A stretch of DNA of 64,000 nt from positions 496,001 to 560,000 of the forward strand of contig NZ_CP033878.1 of the NCBI RefSeq assembly GCF_009690625.1. Reading direction: 5' to 3'. A program made the position numbers and the translations under genes. Shown one piece after another: positions 17,768-25,263 of this stretch; position 1 is the first letter of the stretch; each line of letters begins with the position of its first letter. The stretch is from Halorhabdus sp. CBA1104 (GTDB lineage Archaea > Halobacteriota > Halobacteria > Halobacteriales > Haloarculaceae). Under the pieces are notes generated by a model. That model searched no databases. It was not told where the DNA came from and saw nothing but the letters and a program-made list of their open reading frames with translations.

Positions 17768-18015
17768 CGTTGTTCGACGTCGATTTCGTAGTCGTGGATC
17801 GTTGGATTCGCCAATAGGCGCTCGGTCATCGCTTCGGCACGCTCGTGAGCCGTCTCGTCGTCGGTCGCTTCGAAGTCGATCTCGAAGCGCTCGGCCGAGC
17901 GCAGCGACTCCAGTTCGAACCCGAGCCGTTCCAGGGCTTGCTGGGTCGTCTCGGCCTCGGGATCGAGGACCCCCGCCTTGAGCCTGACAGTGACGATCGC
18001 CGTATAGCCAGTCAT
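17764..18015 (-). CDS. purS: Phosphoribosylformylglycinamidine synthase subunit PurS
   Basis: An 83-residue small subunit that bridges PurQ and PurL. Features: MTGYTAIVTVRLKAGVLDPE, then QQALERLGFE, LRSAERFEIDFEA and the C-terminal helix MTERLLANPTIHDYEIDVE. The ATG at 18015 gives the usual family start; an upstream in-frame ATG would add seven non-conserved residues. The minus-strand promoter appears as agttttcgc 26-35 bp upstream. It is divergent from the hydrogenase operon. Confidence 0.93.
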   Translation of the reverse strand: MTGYTAIVTVRLKAGVLDPEAETTQQALERLGFELESLRSAERFEIDFEATDDETAHERAEAMTERLLANPTIHDYEIDVEQR

Positions 18016-18190
18016 CGCCTGAACGGGAGAGGCCACCCGCGAAAACTCTTGTGGAACGCCGTTGGCACCGCTGGGCTATCGGTGGGGAGTACGTATGCCG
18101 CTCCGCCTGGGTGCTCTCCGCTCGGAGTGGACTTCCTGGATTCGTCTCTATTACCTTTGAAGGCACTCCTCTAGCCACAATCGAGGGAAG

Positions 18191-18199
18191 CTTTATCTG
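18191..18199 (+). promoter_or_regulatory. TATA-like promoter of the hydrogenase operon
   Basis: ctttatctg lies 26-34 bp before the ATG at 18225, the usual spacing for a leaderless haloarchaeal transcript. No other TATA-like element appears in the divergent region on the plus strand, so the cluster from 18225 to at least 22205 is probably driven from here. Confidence 0.45.
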
Positions 18200-18224
18200 C
18201 GCTACGTCACAATTTCTAGGCACT

Positions 18225-18575
18225 ATGGAGCCTGCGTTTCTTTTGGCGCCCCCGGTCGCGTTTGGGCTGTTCTTACTGCTAGTCGCCCTTATTGATCGTG
18301 TTGGCGATATGATCTCGACTGAGCGGGTGAATCCGGGCGACGCGCTCGAGACGTCGTGGGCGAGTGGCGAGGCCCACCCCAACCGAGCAACTGAGCCCCG
18401 CTATCGCATGTATCATATCGGGATTGGCTTTACGATCGTCCACGTCGCCGTCTTGCTGGTCGCAACAGTTCCCGTCACCGTCGAGGGCGCTGTCCTGGCT
18501 CTGCCGCTGCTGGCGGTCGTGGGGCTTGGATTGTTCGCGTTGCTCGATTCGGATACGCCACACCCAGGGAGGTAA
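18225..18575 (+). CDS. NuoA-like membrane subunit of the hydrogenase complex
   Basis: A 116-residue protein with three hydrophobic segments (about residues 5-24, 64-84 and 89-108). The loop between the first two, LETSWASGEAHPNRATEPRY followed by RMYHIGIGFTIVHVAVLL, sits where complex I subunit A has its YECG...R(F)...Y/F-x-V motif. The hydrophobic pattern agrees, but the cysteine is absent. The call therefore rests on length, topology and being the first gene of a complex I-like operon. Classical Ech/Hyf hydrogenases have no clear A subunit, so its presence is notable. The ATG at 18225 follows a TATA box; 5 bp separate it from the small-subunit gene. Confidence 0.55.
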   Translation: MEPAFLLAPPVAFGLFLLLVALIDRVGDMISTERVNPGDALETSWASGEAHPNRATEPRYRMYHIGIGFTIVHVAVLLVATVPVTVEGAVLALPLLAVVGLGLFALLDSDTPHPGR

Positions 18576-18580
18576 CACAC

Positions 18581-19162
18581 ATGGGACGCATCATCGATTG
18601 GGCACGGAATCGGTCGCCGTGGATACTCCACCTCAACTGCGGGAGTTGCAACGGCTGTGATATCGAGACGCTCGATGCACTGATGCCGCGGTACGACATC
18701 GAACGGTTTGGAATCCGCAAGAAAGACACACCCCGACACGCAGACATCCTTGTTGCGACTGGTCCCGTCACCAAGCAGATGGCCCCCCGGCTCGAGCGCG
18801 TCTACGAGCAGATGCCCGAGCCGAAACTGGTGCTCGCTGCCGGTTCGTGTGCATCGACTGGCGGTGTCTTCCACGACTGCTATAACTGTCACGAGGGCGT
18901 CGACGACGTCATCCCCGTGGATATGTACGTCCCCGGCTGTCCAACCTCGCCGGAGGCACTGATCGACGGGATCGTCAAACTGCTTGACGAGGCTGGCCAG
19001 AAAGCACAGGCCGAACGGCTCGCCGACGCCAAACCCGAGATCATCGAAGAAGGCGCACGGATCGATCAGGCCGTCCCACCCGTCGACGAATCGACCGCAC
19101 AACCGAGTGCCGAGGATAGCCAGGAGGGGCAAACGGATGAATCCGAGCCAGTTGAAGCGTGA
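18581..19162 (+). CDS. [NiFe]-hydrogenase small subunit (EchC/HycG/NuoB-like)
   Basis: A 193-residue iron-sulfur subunit that passes electrons from the two-cluster subunit to the Ni-Fe site. The proximal 4Fe-4S ligands are recognisable: the LNCGSCNGCDIETLDAL box (C20, C23, C26), AAGSCASTGGVF (C90) and VPGCPTSPEAL (C120). GCNGCDIE-type boxes mark group 4 hydrogenases; complex I NuoB instead has a CC pair in this region. Two further cysteines (C100, C103 in HDCYNCH) might hold an extra site. An acidic, Glu/Gln-rich tail of about 50 residues follows the domain. The frame overlaps the next gene by 26 bp. Confidence 0.9.
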   Translation: MGRIIDWARNRSPWILHLNCGSCNGCDIETLDALMPRYDIERFGIRKKDTPRHADILVATGPVTKQMAPRLERVYEQMPEPKLVLAAGSCASTGGVFHDCYNCHEGVDDVIPVDMYVPGCPTSPEALIDGIVKLLDEAGQKAQAERLADAKPEIIEEGARIDQAVPPVDESTAQPSAEDSQEGQTDESEPVEA

Positions 19163-19610
19163 GCTCGACGAGCAGTTCGCCGACGTGCTCGCCGCCTCGA
19201 ACGAACGCGAGGACGGCCGCCTGGAGTTCATCCTGGCGGACCGAGACAACCTCGGAACGGCAGTTCGGACGCTTCGAGACGCCGGCATCACGCACCTGAT
19301 CACCATCACCGGTGTCGACAGCGACGAGCAAGTCGACGTCCTGTATCACTTCCTCAAGTACGGTGAGTACGATGCTGGCGACCTCGGAGAGGGTATCGAA
19401 CTGACACTCCGGGTGACTGTGCCCGATGCGGACCCAACCATCGAGACCATCACCGATCAGATCCCGGCTGCGGGCCTCTACGAACGCGAACTGATGGACA
19501 TGCTCGGTGTCGAGGTGGCGGGCCATCCCAACCCCAAGAAACTCCTGTTGCCTGACGACTACGACGGTGGGCCACCGCTCCGGGCCGAGAACGTCGAGGT
19601 GACCGACTGA
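19137..19610 (+). CDS. NuoC/HycE-N-like hydrogenase subunit
   Basis: A 157-residue homologue of the 30-kDa complex I subunit (NuoC). Family signature: AGITHLITITGVDSDEQVDV and LYHFLKYGEYD, then the diagnostic IPAAGLYERELMDMLGVEVA, in which E-R-E-x-x-D/M-x-G contacts the large subunit, ending in PNPKKLLLPDDYDG. In haloarchaeal respiratory complex I this domain is normally fused to D (nuoCD); here it is a separate gene, as in Ech/Mbh-type hydrogenases. The start (ATG 19137) lies inside the end of the small-subunit gene, and its stop overlaps the start of the large-subunit gene by one base. Confidence 0.85.
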   Translation: MNPSQLKRELDEQFADVLAASNEREDGRLEFILADRDNLGTAVRTLRDAGITHLITITGVDSDEQVDVLYHFLKYGEYDAGDLGEGIELTLRVTVPDADPTIETITDQIPAAGLYERELMDMLGVEVAGHPNPKKLLLPDDYDGGPPLRAENVEVTD

Positions 19611-20863
19611 TGGCAGACCAATCTGCCGGGACGGAGATTCCGGTCGGCCCCCAGCACCCCTCGCTGAAAGAGCCCGCCAACTTCACCCTGACCGTCGACG
19701 GCGAGGTCATCACCGGCGCGGAGATGAAACTCTCGTACAACCACCGCGGGATCGAGCAGGCCGTACTGGGTAACTCCTACATCGAGAACATCTACCTGCT
19801 CGAACGGATCTGCGGGATCTGCTCACACGCCCATACCTCGGCGTTCACGCAGGGCGTCGAGGAACTGCTGGATCTGGACGTCCCACCCCGTGCCCGCTAT
19901 ATCCGGACGCTGATCGGGGAACTCGAACGCATCCACAGCCACATGCTCTGGCTCGGCGTCGCGGGCCACGAGATCGGCTTCGATACGCTCTGGCAGTACG
20001 CCTGGCGCGATCGGGAGATCGTGATGGACCTCTTAGAGGAGATCACGGGCAACCGCGTCCACTACTCGATCAACACGATCGGCGGCGTTCGCGAGGACCT
20101 GACCGACGAGCAGCGTGAGACGATCCTTGAGGGCATGGACGACCTGCAAGAGCGGATCGACTTCTATCAGGAGACGGTTCCCAACGAGCAAACCGTCCGG
20201 ATGCGCTGTGAAGACGTCGGGATCGTGCCGGAAGATCTCGCCCGGGAATACTGTGCGGTCGGGGCGGTCGGCCGCGCTTCCGGCGTCCCGACGGACGTTC
20301 GCAAGGACGCCCCGTACGCCGCCTACGACGACGTTGACTTCGACGTGATCACCGATGATCGAGGCGACCTACTGGCCCGGACGGTCGTCCGGATCGGTGA
20401 GATCGCCCAGGCAATCAGGATCATTCGGCAGGTCACAGAACGGATCCCAGCGGGCGACCTGAAAGCCAGCGCGAAACCGCCCCAGGCGTTGCTCGCCCAG
20501 GTGCCCGAAGACGACGTTGTCAGCCGCTACGAGGCACCTCGCGGGGAGTTGATTCACTACATCCGCTCGGATGGGACGGACACGCCCGCCCGCGTCCACA
20601 TCCGAGTCCCGACCCTGGCCAACTGGCCGACCGTCGTCGAGTCGCTGAAAGGGAGTTACATCGCGGACACGCCGATCGTCGTCGCGGGGATCGATCCCTG
20701 CATCTCCTGTACGTCCCGGATCGGCGTCGAGACCGACGGCAGCCACGGCGGCGAGAATGCCTTCGATCTGGACGAACTCCGGGCATACGGCATCGAGTGG
20801 TACGACGAGCGCGGCGACGTCGAGCGACCGTCAGTCGATGCCCAGAGAGGTGAGCGTCCGTGA
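19610..20863 (+). CDS. [NiFe]-hydrogenase large (catalytic) subunit, group 4
   Basis: A 417-residue homologue of EchE/HycE/NuoD. The decisive observation is that all four nickel-binding cysteines are present: ERICGICSHAH (C68 and C71) near the N-terminus and DPCISCTSR (C364 and C367) near the C-terminus. Complex I NuoD lacks both pairs. After CTSR a tail of 47 residues remains, matching the extension that a HycI-type protease removes after the Arg/His two residues past the last cysteine. Other conserved parts are LERIHSHMLWLGVAGHEIGF and GAVGRASGVPTDVRKD. Probable role: proton reduction or H2 oxidation coupled to ferredoxin. It overlaps both neighbours by one to four bases. Confidence 0.92.
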   Translation: MADQSAGTEIPVGPQHPSLKEPANFTLTVDGEVITGAEMKLSYNHRGIEQAVLGNSYIENIYLLERICGICSHAHTSAFTQGVEELLDLDVPPRARYIRTLIGELERIHSHMLWLGVAGHEIGFDTLWQYAWRDREIVMDLLEEITGNRVHYSINTIGGVREDLTDEQRETILEGMDDLQERIDFYQETVPNEQTVRMRCEDVGIVPEDLAREYCAVGAVGRASGVPTDVRKDAPYAAYDDVDFDVITDDRGDLLARTVVRIGEIAQAIRIIRQVTERIPAGDLKASAKPPQALLAQVPEDDVVSRYEAPRGELIHYIRSDGTDTPARVHIRVPTLANWPTVVESLKGSYIADTPIVVAGIDPCISCTSRIGVETDGSHGGENAFDLDELRAYGIEWYDERGDVERPSVDAQRGERP

Positions 20864-21849
20864 GTCTGGAACTCGATCTGGCGACCGGGTTGCTGTATCT
20901 GCTGGTGTTTCCCGGGTTCGCGTTCCTGTTCGCCTACGGCCTGACCGCTGAGTTCCTCGACCGGAAGTTGTACGCACGCCTACAGAACCGCGTCGGCCCG
21001 CCGCCGCTACAGCCCCTGGCGGACTTCCTGAAACTGCTCTCGAAGGAATCGGTCGTCCCGGAGAACGCGACCGCCCGCATCTACAACGCTGCCCCGTTGA
21101 CGGGGCTCGCTGGCGTGTTCACCGCGATGTTGTACATTCCGGTTTGGACCGAACAGGCTGCATTTGCCTTCGAGGGTGATCTGGTCGTCGTCCTCTTTTT
21201 CCTCTCGTTGCCGTCCTTTTCGCTGTTTTTCGGCGGCTGGTACTCCGGGAACGTCTTCAGCCGGATCGGGACCACGCGGACGATAACCCAGTTGTTCGGC
21301 TACGAGATCCCGTTCTTCCTGGCGGCATTTGCGCCCGCCGTTGCTGCCGGGTCGCTGTCGACCTCCGAGATCACCACCTTCATCGGGGCCAACCCCTGGT
21401 ACGTCGCGGTGCTGCTACCGGCCTTTGCGATCGCGCTGCTCTCCCTGCAGGCCAAACTCGAACGTATCCCCTTCGACATTCCCGAAGCCGAGACGGAACT
21501 GGCGACGGGGACGCTCGTCGAATACTCGGGCCGGAAGCTGGCGCTGTTCCGTCTGACGAAAGACGTCGAGCTGGTCGTCGGCGCGGCACTGCTGTCGGCG
21601 CTGTTCCTCGGTGGCCCGTATCCTGCGGGGGCGATCGAAGGGACAGTCGGCATCGCCGCGGGCCTGGGGGTCTTCCTCGCCAAGACGCTCGCAGTCATCG
21701 CGCTGCTGACGGTGCTGAAGGCCGTCGTCGCCCGCCTGCGTATCGAGCAGATGGTCAGCGTCTTCTACCGGGTACTCGTCCCGGTGACGTTGGCCCAGAT
21801 CGCCGTCGTCCTGCTGGTCGGACTGTACACGGAGGGACTGATCCCATGA
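20860..21849 (+). CDS. NuoH/HyfC/EchB-like membrane subunit
   Basis: A 329-residue membrane protein with about eight hydrophobic spans. It anchors the catalytic arm and forms the link to the ion-pumping arm. Typical family stretches: ARLQNRVGPPPLQPLADFLK, then LLSKE, the loop ERIPFDIPEAETELATGTLVEYSG (highly conserved in NuoH/HycD, rich in acidic residues that conduct protons near the quinone-like cavity), and KDVELVVGAALLSALFLGG. It starts with GTG at 20860, overlapping the large-subunit stop (GTGA). Length is normal for the family. Confidence 0.9.
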   Translation: MSLELDLATGLLYLLVFPGFAFLFAYGLTAEFLDRKLYARLQNRVGPPPLQPLADFLKLLSKESVVPENATARIYNAAPLTGLAGVFTAMLYIPVWTEQAAFAFEGDLVVVLFFLSLPSFSLFFGGWYSGNVFSRIGTTRTITQLFGYEIPFFLAAFAPAVAAGSLSTSEITTFIGANPWYVAVLLPAFAIALLSLQAKLERIPFDIPEAETELATGTLVEYSGRKLALFRLTKDVELVVGAALLSALFLGGPYPAGAIEGTVGIAAGLGVFLAKTLAVIALLTVLKAVVARLRIEQMVSVFYRVLVPVTLAQIAVVLLVGLYTEGLIP

Positions 21850-22205
21850 GCATTCCAGGCAAACTCATTCCAGAAGCACTGAAAACGCTGGGCAAAGACC
21901 GCGCGACCGTATCGTACCCGAAAGACAAGCGGACCATGCCCGATCGGTTCCGCGGGGCCGTCGAGTTCGAACCCGACCCCTGTACCGGCTGTGGCATGTG
22001 CGAGCGCCACTGTGCGGCCGACGCGATCACCGTCGAGACCGACGCCGACGGCAACGTCACCTGGTGTTACGACGTCGCCAAGTGCATGTTCTGTGGCCAG
22101 TGTGAGGAATCCTGCCCGACCGACGCCATCGAGATGGGGCAGAAATTCGAACTCGCCGGCAGCGACAAGCCGCGTTTCGAAGAGCGCTACACGTTCGAGC
22201 GGTGA
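21846..22205 (+). CDS. Two-[4Fe-4S] ferredoxin subunit (NuoI/HyfH/EchF-like)
   Basis: A 119-residue polyferredoxin that receives electrons from soluble ferredoxin. Two clusters: CTGCGMCERHC (C46, C49, C52, C56) followed by AADAI, and CMFCGQCEESCP (C80, C83, C86, C90) followed by TDAIEMG. The first 40 residues (IPEALKTLGKDRATVSYPKD) form the usual membrane-arm docking segment. It overlaps the H subunit by 4 bp (ATGA). It is the last gene before the minus-strand protease gene interrupts the operon; the membrane-arm genes resume at 22956. Confidence 0.9.
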   Translation: MSIPGKLIPEALKTLGKDRATVSYPKDKRTMPDRFRGAVEFEPDPCTGCGMCERHCAADAITVETDADGNVTWCYDVAKCMFCGQCEESCPTDAIEMGQKFELAGSDKPRFEERYTFER

Positions 22206-22344
22206 CCGTCACTCGCTGAGTGCCCGTTACGCCTTGATCGAGCGGCAAAGATTCGCGCGTGCTCGGGGACAGATAACACAGACAGTCAGTGACTCGTCCC
22301 GATCGTCTCGGCTAATCGTCCGGCCAGGTCGTCGAGACGCTCGG

Positions 22345-22770
22345 TCACTGCCGAAGACAGCCCCTCCCCTGCTCGATCTCGGCCGGTTGGACGCCGAACA
22401 GTGCGACCTCTGCCCCGGTCTCCCGGGCAAGGAAGGTCCGCAACATCGCGGGCGTCGACTTGTGTGAGGAGAACGATTCGCCACCGAGGTCGCCGGGATC
22501 GACCCACTTGCCCGACCCAGGGTCAGCGCCAAAGTCGACGGCATCGACGAGGACGATCCAGTCCGGGTCGAACCGCCTGATGACCCCAGTATGGTTCTCC
22601 GGGGCGACCCCGCCTTCGACGAACAGCAACCGGTCGGCTGCTGAGGCACCTGTCCGGGATTCTAGCCGTCTGAGTAGTTCGAGTCCGGCTGCGTCATCCC
22701 CACGCAGCTCCGACCCGATGCCCAGAATGGCGACAGACTCGCCGAGGTCGATCGACGGTGGGTCAGTCAC
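22345..22770 (-). CDS. HycI-type hydrogenase maturation protease, C-terminus frameshifted
   Basis: A 141-residue endopeptidase of the HycI/HyaD family that clips the C-terminal tail of the large subunit after nickel insertion. Motifs: VAILGIGSELRGDDAAGLEL (metal-binding Asp), FVEGGVAPENHTGVIR, IVLVDAVDFGADPG (second acidic ligand), FSSHKSTPAMLRTF (His ligand) and VALFGVQPAEIEQG. After EQG the frame ends abruptly as RGCLRQ. The next frame carries a natural ending, EGLSSAVTERLDDLAGRLAE and then TIGTSH, to a stop at 22286-22288. One missing G in the run at 22361-22369 explains it; the repaired protein would have 161 residues. The core ligands are intact. It lies antisense to the operon between the ferredoxin and antiporter-like genes. 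Confidence 0.85.
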   Translation of the reverse strand: MTDPPSIDLGESVAILGIGSELRGDDAAGLELLRRLESRTGASAADRLLFVEGGVAPENHTGVIRRFDPDWIVLVDAVDFGADPGSGKWVDPGDLGGESFSSHKSTPAMLRTFLARETGAEVALFGVQPAEIEQGRGCLRQ

Positions 22771-22955
22771 GGTCCCTCCAACGTCACACGCCGCCTAAAG
22801 CGACGTGATAGGCTACTAGATGACCGGCGAGAGCCAGCACTCGACCAGCCGCCCTTATGCGCCCAGATGCCGACGAAGGTACTTGCACGTCCGAATAATT
22901 CAAGGCCGATTCCGACCAAACTTGCCGGTATGGACATTCCCAGGAGTGTGGTCGT

Positions 22956-24455
22956 GTGAGTGGCACACCTCTCGCTATCGCACCGTTCGTGGCGCTGTCT
23001 GGCGGTGTGTTTGGCACCTATCTGGTAGGTCGATCCCCGCGTGGCCGGTCGGTCGCCTGGGCGGGTGTCGTCGCCTCTGTGGCGGTGCTTCTCGCGTCGG
23101 GGACGACCTGGCTCCTGTGGTTGCGATCGCTCCCGATCGAGTACGCGCTGTTTGGTGAGGGCGTCGGTGTGCGGGTCACCGCACTGAGCGTGTTCCTCTC
23201 GACGGTGGCCTGCCTGGTCGGTCTGGCCGTGATCGTCCACGCGGCGGGAAGTACCGACAGCAAGGACGCTCCCGAGTTGTACTATCCGCTCGTCCTCGCA
23301 ACCCTCGCCGGCGTCGTCGGTATCGGCCTCTCTGCAGACCTCTTCTCGCTGTACGTCTTCTTCGAAGTGATGGCCGTTGGGACCTACGCGCTGGTCCCCT
23401 TCGCGGTCGACCGAGCGACGGCCGTCGAAGCAGGTCTCAAGTACGTGATCATGAACGCCGCGGGCTCGTTGCTCGCCATCTTCGGCATATCGCTCGTCTA
23501 TGCCCACACTGGCGGCGTGCTCGACTTCGCGACACTCTCCGGGGAACTTGCCGCGACAACCGGCCCGGGACCCCTGGAGGCGGCCGTCCTCTTTCTCGTC
23601 GTCGGGTTCGGCGTCAAGGCAGCGGTCGTCCCGCTCCACACCTGGCTGCCGGACGCTTACACGGAGTCGCCCGCGAGCGCGAGCGCGCTGCTTGCGGCCC
23701 TGGCGACGCCGGCCGCGATCGTGGCGATGGGCAAGGCACTCTCGGTAGTTCCTGACGGTGTCTCGGTCGGACTCCTGTTACTGGTGGTTGGTGCGCTGAC
23801 GATGACTGTCGGCAACTTCCTGGCACTGGGCCAGCGCGATCTGAAGCGTCTGCTGGCCTATTCGTCGATCCCACACGTCGGCTACATTCTCTTTGGACTC
23901 GGTGTTGGCTTCTACGGCGGGTTCGGTATTGCCTTCGACGGCGCACTTTTTCACGTCCTTGCGAACGCGTTCATGAAGGGCGGTGCCTTCCTCGCGGTCG
24001 GCGCGATCGCCTATCGGCTGGCTGGGGCCGAGGGCAAGCACCGAACGCTCGGGGCACTTGCCGGTGTGGGCTATCAGATGCCAGTCGCCGCAGGCGCGAT
24101 TGCCGTCGCCGTGCTGGCGCTTGCGGGCGTTCCGCCGCTTGCGGGCTTCTGGGGTAAGTTGTTCATCGTCCTCGGAAGCGCCGAAGTCTCGGGGGCAGTC
24201 GGCGTCGGCCTCGCTGTCCTCGTGATCGGCAACTCCTTTCTCTCGCTGGGATACTACCTCCCGGTGCTGGGGGCCATGTTCGATAGCCCGACTGACGCCG
24301 TGTCGTCGCTCGACCGGACACCAACACGACTCGCCGTACCGATCCTGGCGCTGACTGGCGGGACGATCCTGCTCGGACTCGCCCCGGCGTTCGGCCTGGA
24401 TCTGGTCGGGCCAGCAGCCGACGTCTTGCAGCATGGACTGGAGGTGACGCCATGA
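22956..24455 (+). CDS. Antiporter-like membrane subunit (NuoN/HyfF/MrpD type)
   Basis: A 499-residue polytopic protein of the proton-conducting antiporter-like family with about 14 hydrophobic spans. The key pumping residues are present: the glutamate in SLYVFFEVMAVGTYALVPF, the lysine in VGFGVKAAVVPLHTWLPDAY (conserved PLHxWLPDA), and LGQRDLKRLLAYSSIPHVGY. LAGVPPLAGFWGK near the end is also typical. The start is GTG at 22956, since no suitable ATG begins the first helix. A nine-codon frame (22930-22959) overlaps it. The promoter region is shared with the divergent protease gene. Confidence 0.88.
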   Translation: MSGTPLAIAPFVALSGGVFGTYLVGRSPRGRSVAWAGVVASVAVLLASGTTWLLWLRSLPIEYALFGEGVGVRVTALSVFLSTVACLVGLAVIVHAAGSTDSKDAPELYYPLVLATLAGVVGIGLSADLFSLYVFFEVMAVGTYALVPFAVDRATAVEAGLKYVIMNAAGSLLAIFGISLVYAHTGGVLDFATLSGELAATTGPGPLEAAVLFLVVGFGVKAAVVPLHTWLPDAYTESPASASALLAALATPAAIVAMGKALSVVPDGVSVGLLLLVVGALTMTVGNFLALGQRDLKRLLAYSSIPHVGYILFGLGVGFYGGFGIAFDGALFHVLANAFMKGGAFLAVGAIAYRLAGAEGKHRTLGALAGVGYQMPVAAGAIAVAVLALAGVPPLAGFWGKLFIVLGSAEVSGAVGVGLAVLVIGNSFLSLGYYLPVLGAMFDSPTDAVSSLDRTPTRLAVPILALTGGTILLGLAPAFGLDLVGPAADVLQHGLEVTP

Positions 24456-24982
24456 TCGCACTCACCACGGGCGCACTCGCGATCACGCTCGTGCTTGGCT
24501 TTGCCGCCGTCGCCGCGCGGGACTTTCTGGTCTCGATTCTCTCGCTATCCGGCGGGAGCGTTGCCCTGGCGGTGTACTTCTTCTTGGCTGGGGCGCCGAT
24601 CGCGGCCGTCTTCGAGGCGGTCGTCGCCGCTGGACTCATAACCGTCCTCTTTCTGTTCGTGATCAGCCTGACCGAGACCGACACGGCCCAACGCGTCCAC
24701 CCCGCCAAGCGCACGGTCGTCGGGCTCGCACTCGGGGGCCTCCTCGGTGTCGGGATCGTTGTTTGGGCACTACTCGACCCTGCGGCCGGCGAGGCTACCA
24801 CGGTGACGACCTTCGCCCAGGAACTGTGGAGTGGCCGGTCGATCGACGTCCTCGCCGTCACGATACTCATGTTCGTTGGCGTCCTCGCCGTCGTCCGGTT
24901 GACGGCTGAGCATCTCGACCCTGCGACCGACACGGGAGAGGACCAACCAGGAGCGACCGCTCCTCCGGAGGGAGATACATGA
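24452..24982 (+). CDS. NuoJ-like membrane subunit
   Basis: A 176-residue protein with about five hydrophobic spans. The pattern matches complex I subunit J: AARDFLVSILSLSGGSVALA, then AVYFFLAGAPIAAVFEAVVAAGLITVLFLFVISL. The conserved V-E-A-V-V-x-A-G segment forms the pi-bulge helix in known structures. A second hydrophobic part (DVLAVTILMFVGVLAVVRL) resembles the MbhD/MrpB-like extension. It carries a Gly/Pro/acidic tail. It overlaps the previous and next genes by four bases each. Confidence 0.75.
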   Translation: MIALTTGALAITLVLGFAAVAARDFLVSILSLSGGSVALAVYFFLAGAPIAAVFEAVVAAGLITVLFLFVISLTETDTAQRVHPAKRTVVGLALGGLLGVGIVVWALLDPAAGEATTVTTFAQELWSGRSIDVLAVTILMFVGVLAVVRLTAEHLDPATDTGEDQPGATAPPEGDT

Positions 24983-25263
24983 CTGCACTCGCCTACGGCG
25001 TCGCTGTGGCGCTACTGGTGATCGGTATGGCGAGCATCGTCGCCGGGCGAAACGTGGTACAGACGTTGATCGGCGTCGAGCTCGCCTCGAAGGGCGTCCT
25101 CGTCAACTTCGTGGCGACCGACCCGGCAGGTAGCCAGGGGATCGTCGTCCTCCTCATCCTGATCGATGCCGTCGTCGTCGCCGTGCTGCTGGGCGTGGCC
25201 GTCGCGGCGTATCGACAGTACGGAACGCTCGATCTCGACGCTATCGGGAGGTTGACATGGTAA
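24979..25263 (+). CDS. NuoK-like membrane subunit
   Basis: A 94-residue three-span protein (about residues 5-22, 28-47 and 55-78). The pattern GRNVVQTLIGVELASKGVLVN retains the conserved membrane glutamate of NuoK/MrpC (in GVELASKG). IVVLLILIDAVVVAVLLG corresponds to the third helix, with an acidic residue in place of the second NuoK glutamate. It is part of the proton path between J and the antiporter subunits. It overlaps both neighbours. Confidence 0.85.
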   Translation: MTALAYGVAVALLVIGMASIVAGRNVVQTLIGVELASKGVLVNFVATDPAGSQGIVVLLILIDAVVVAVLLGVAVAAYRQYGTLDLDAIGRLTW

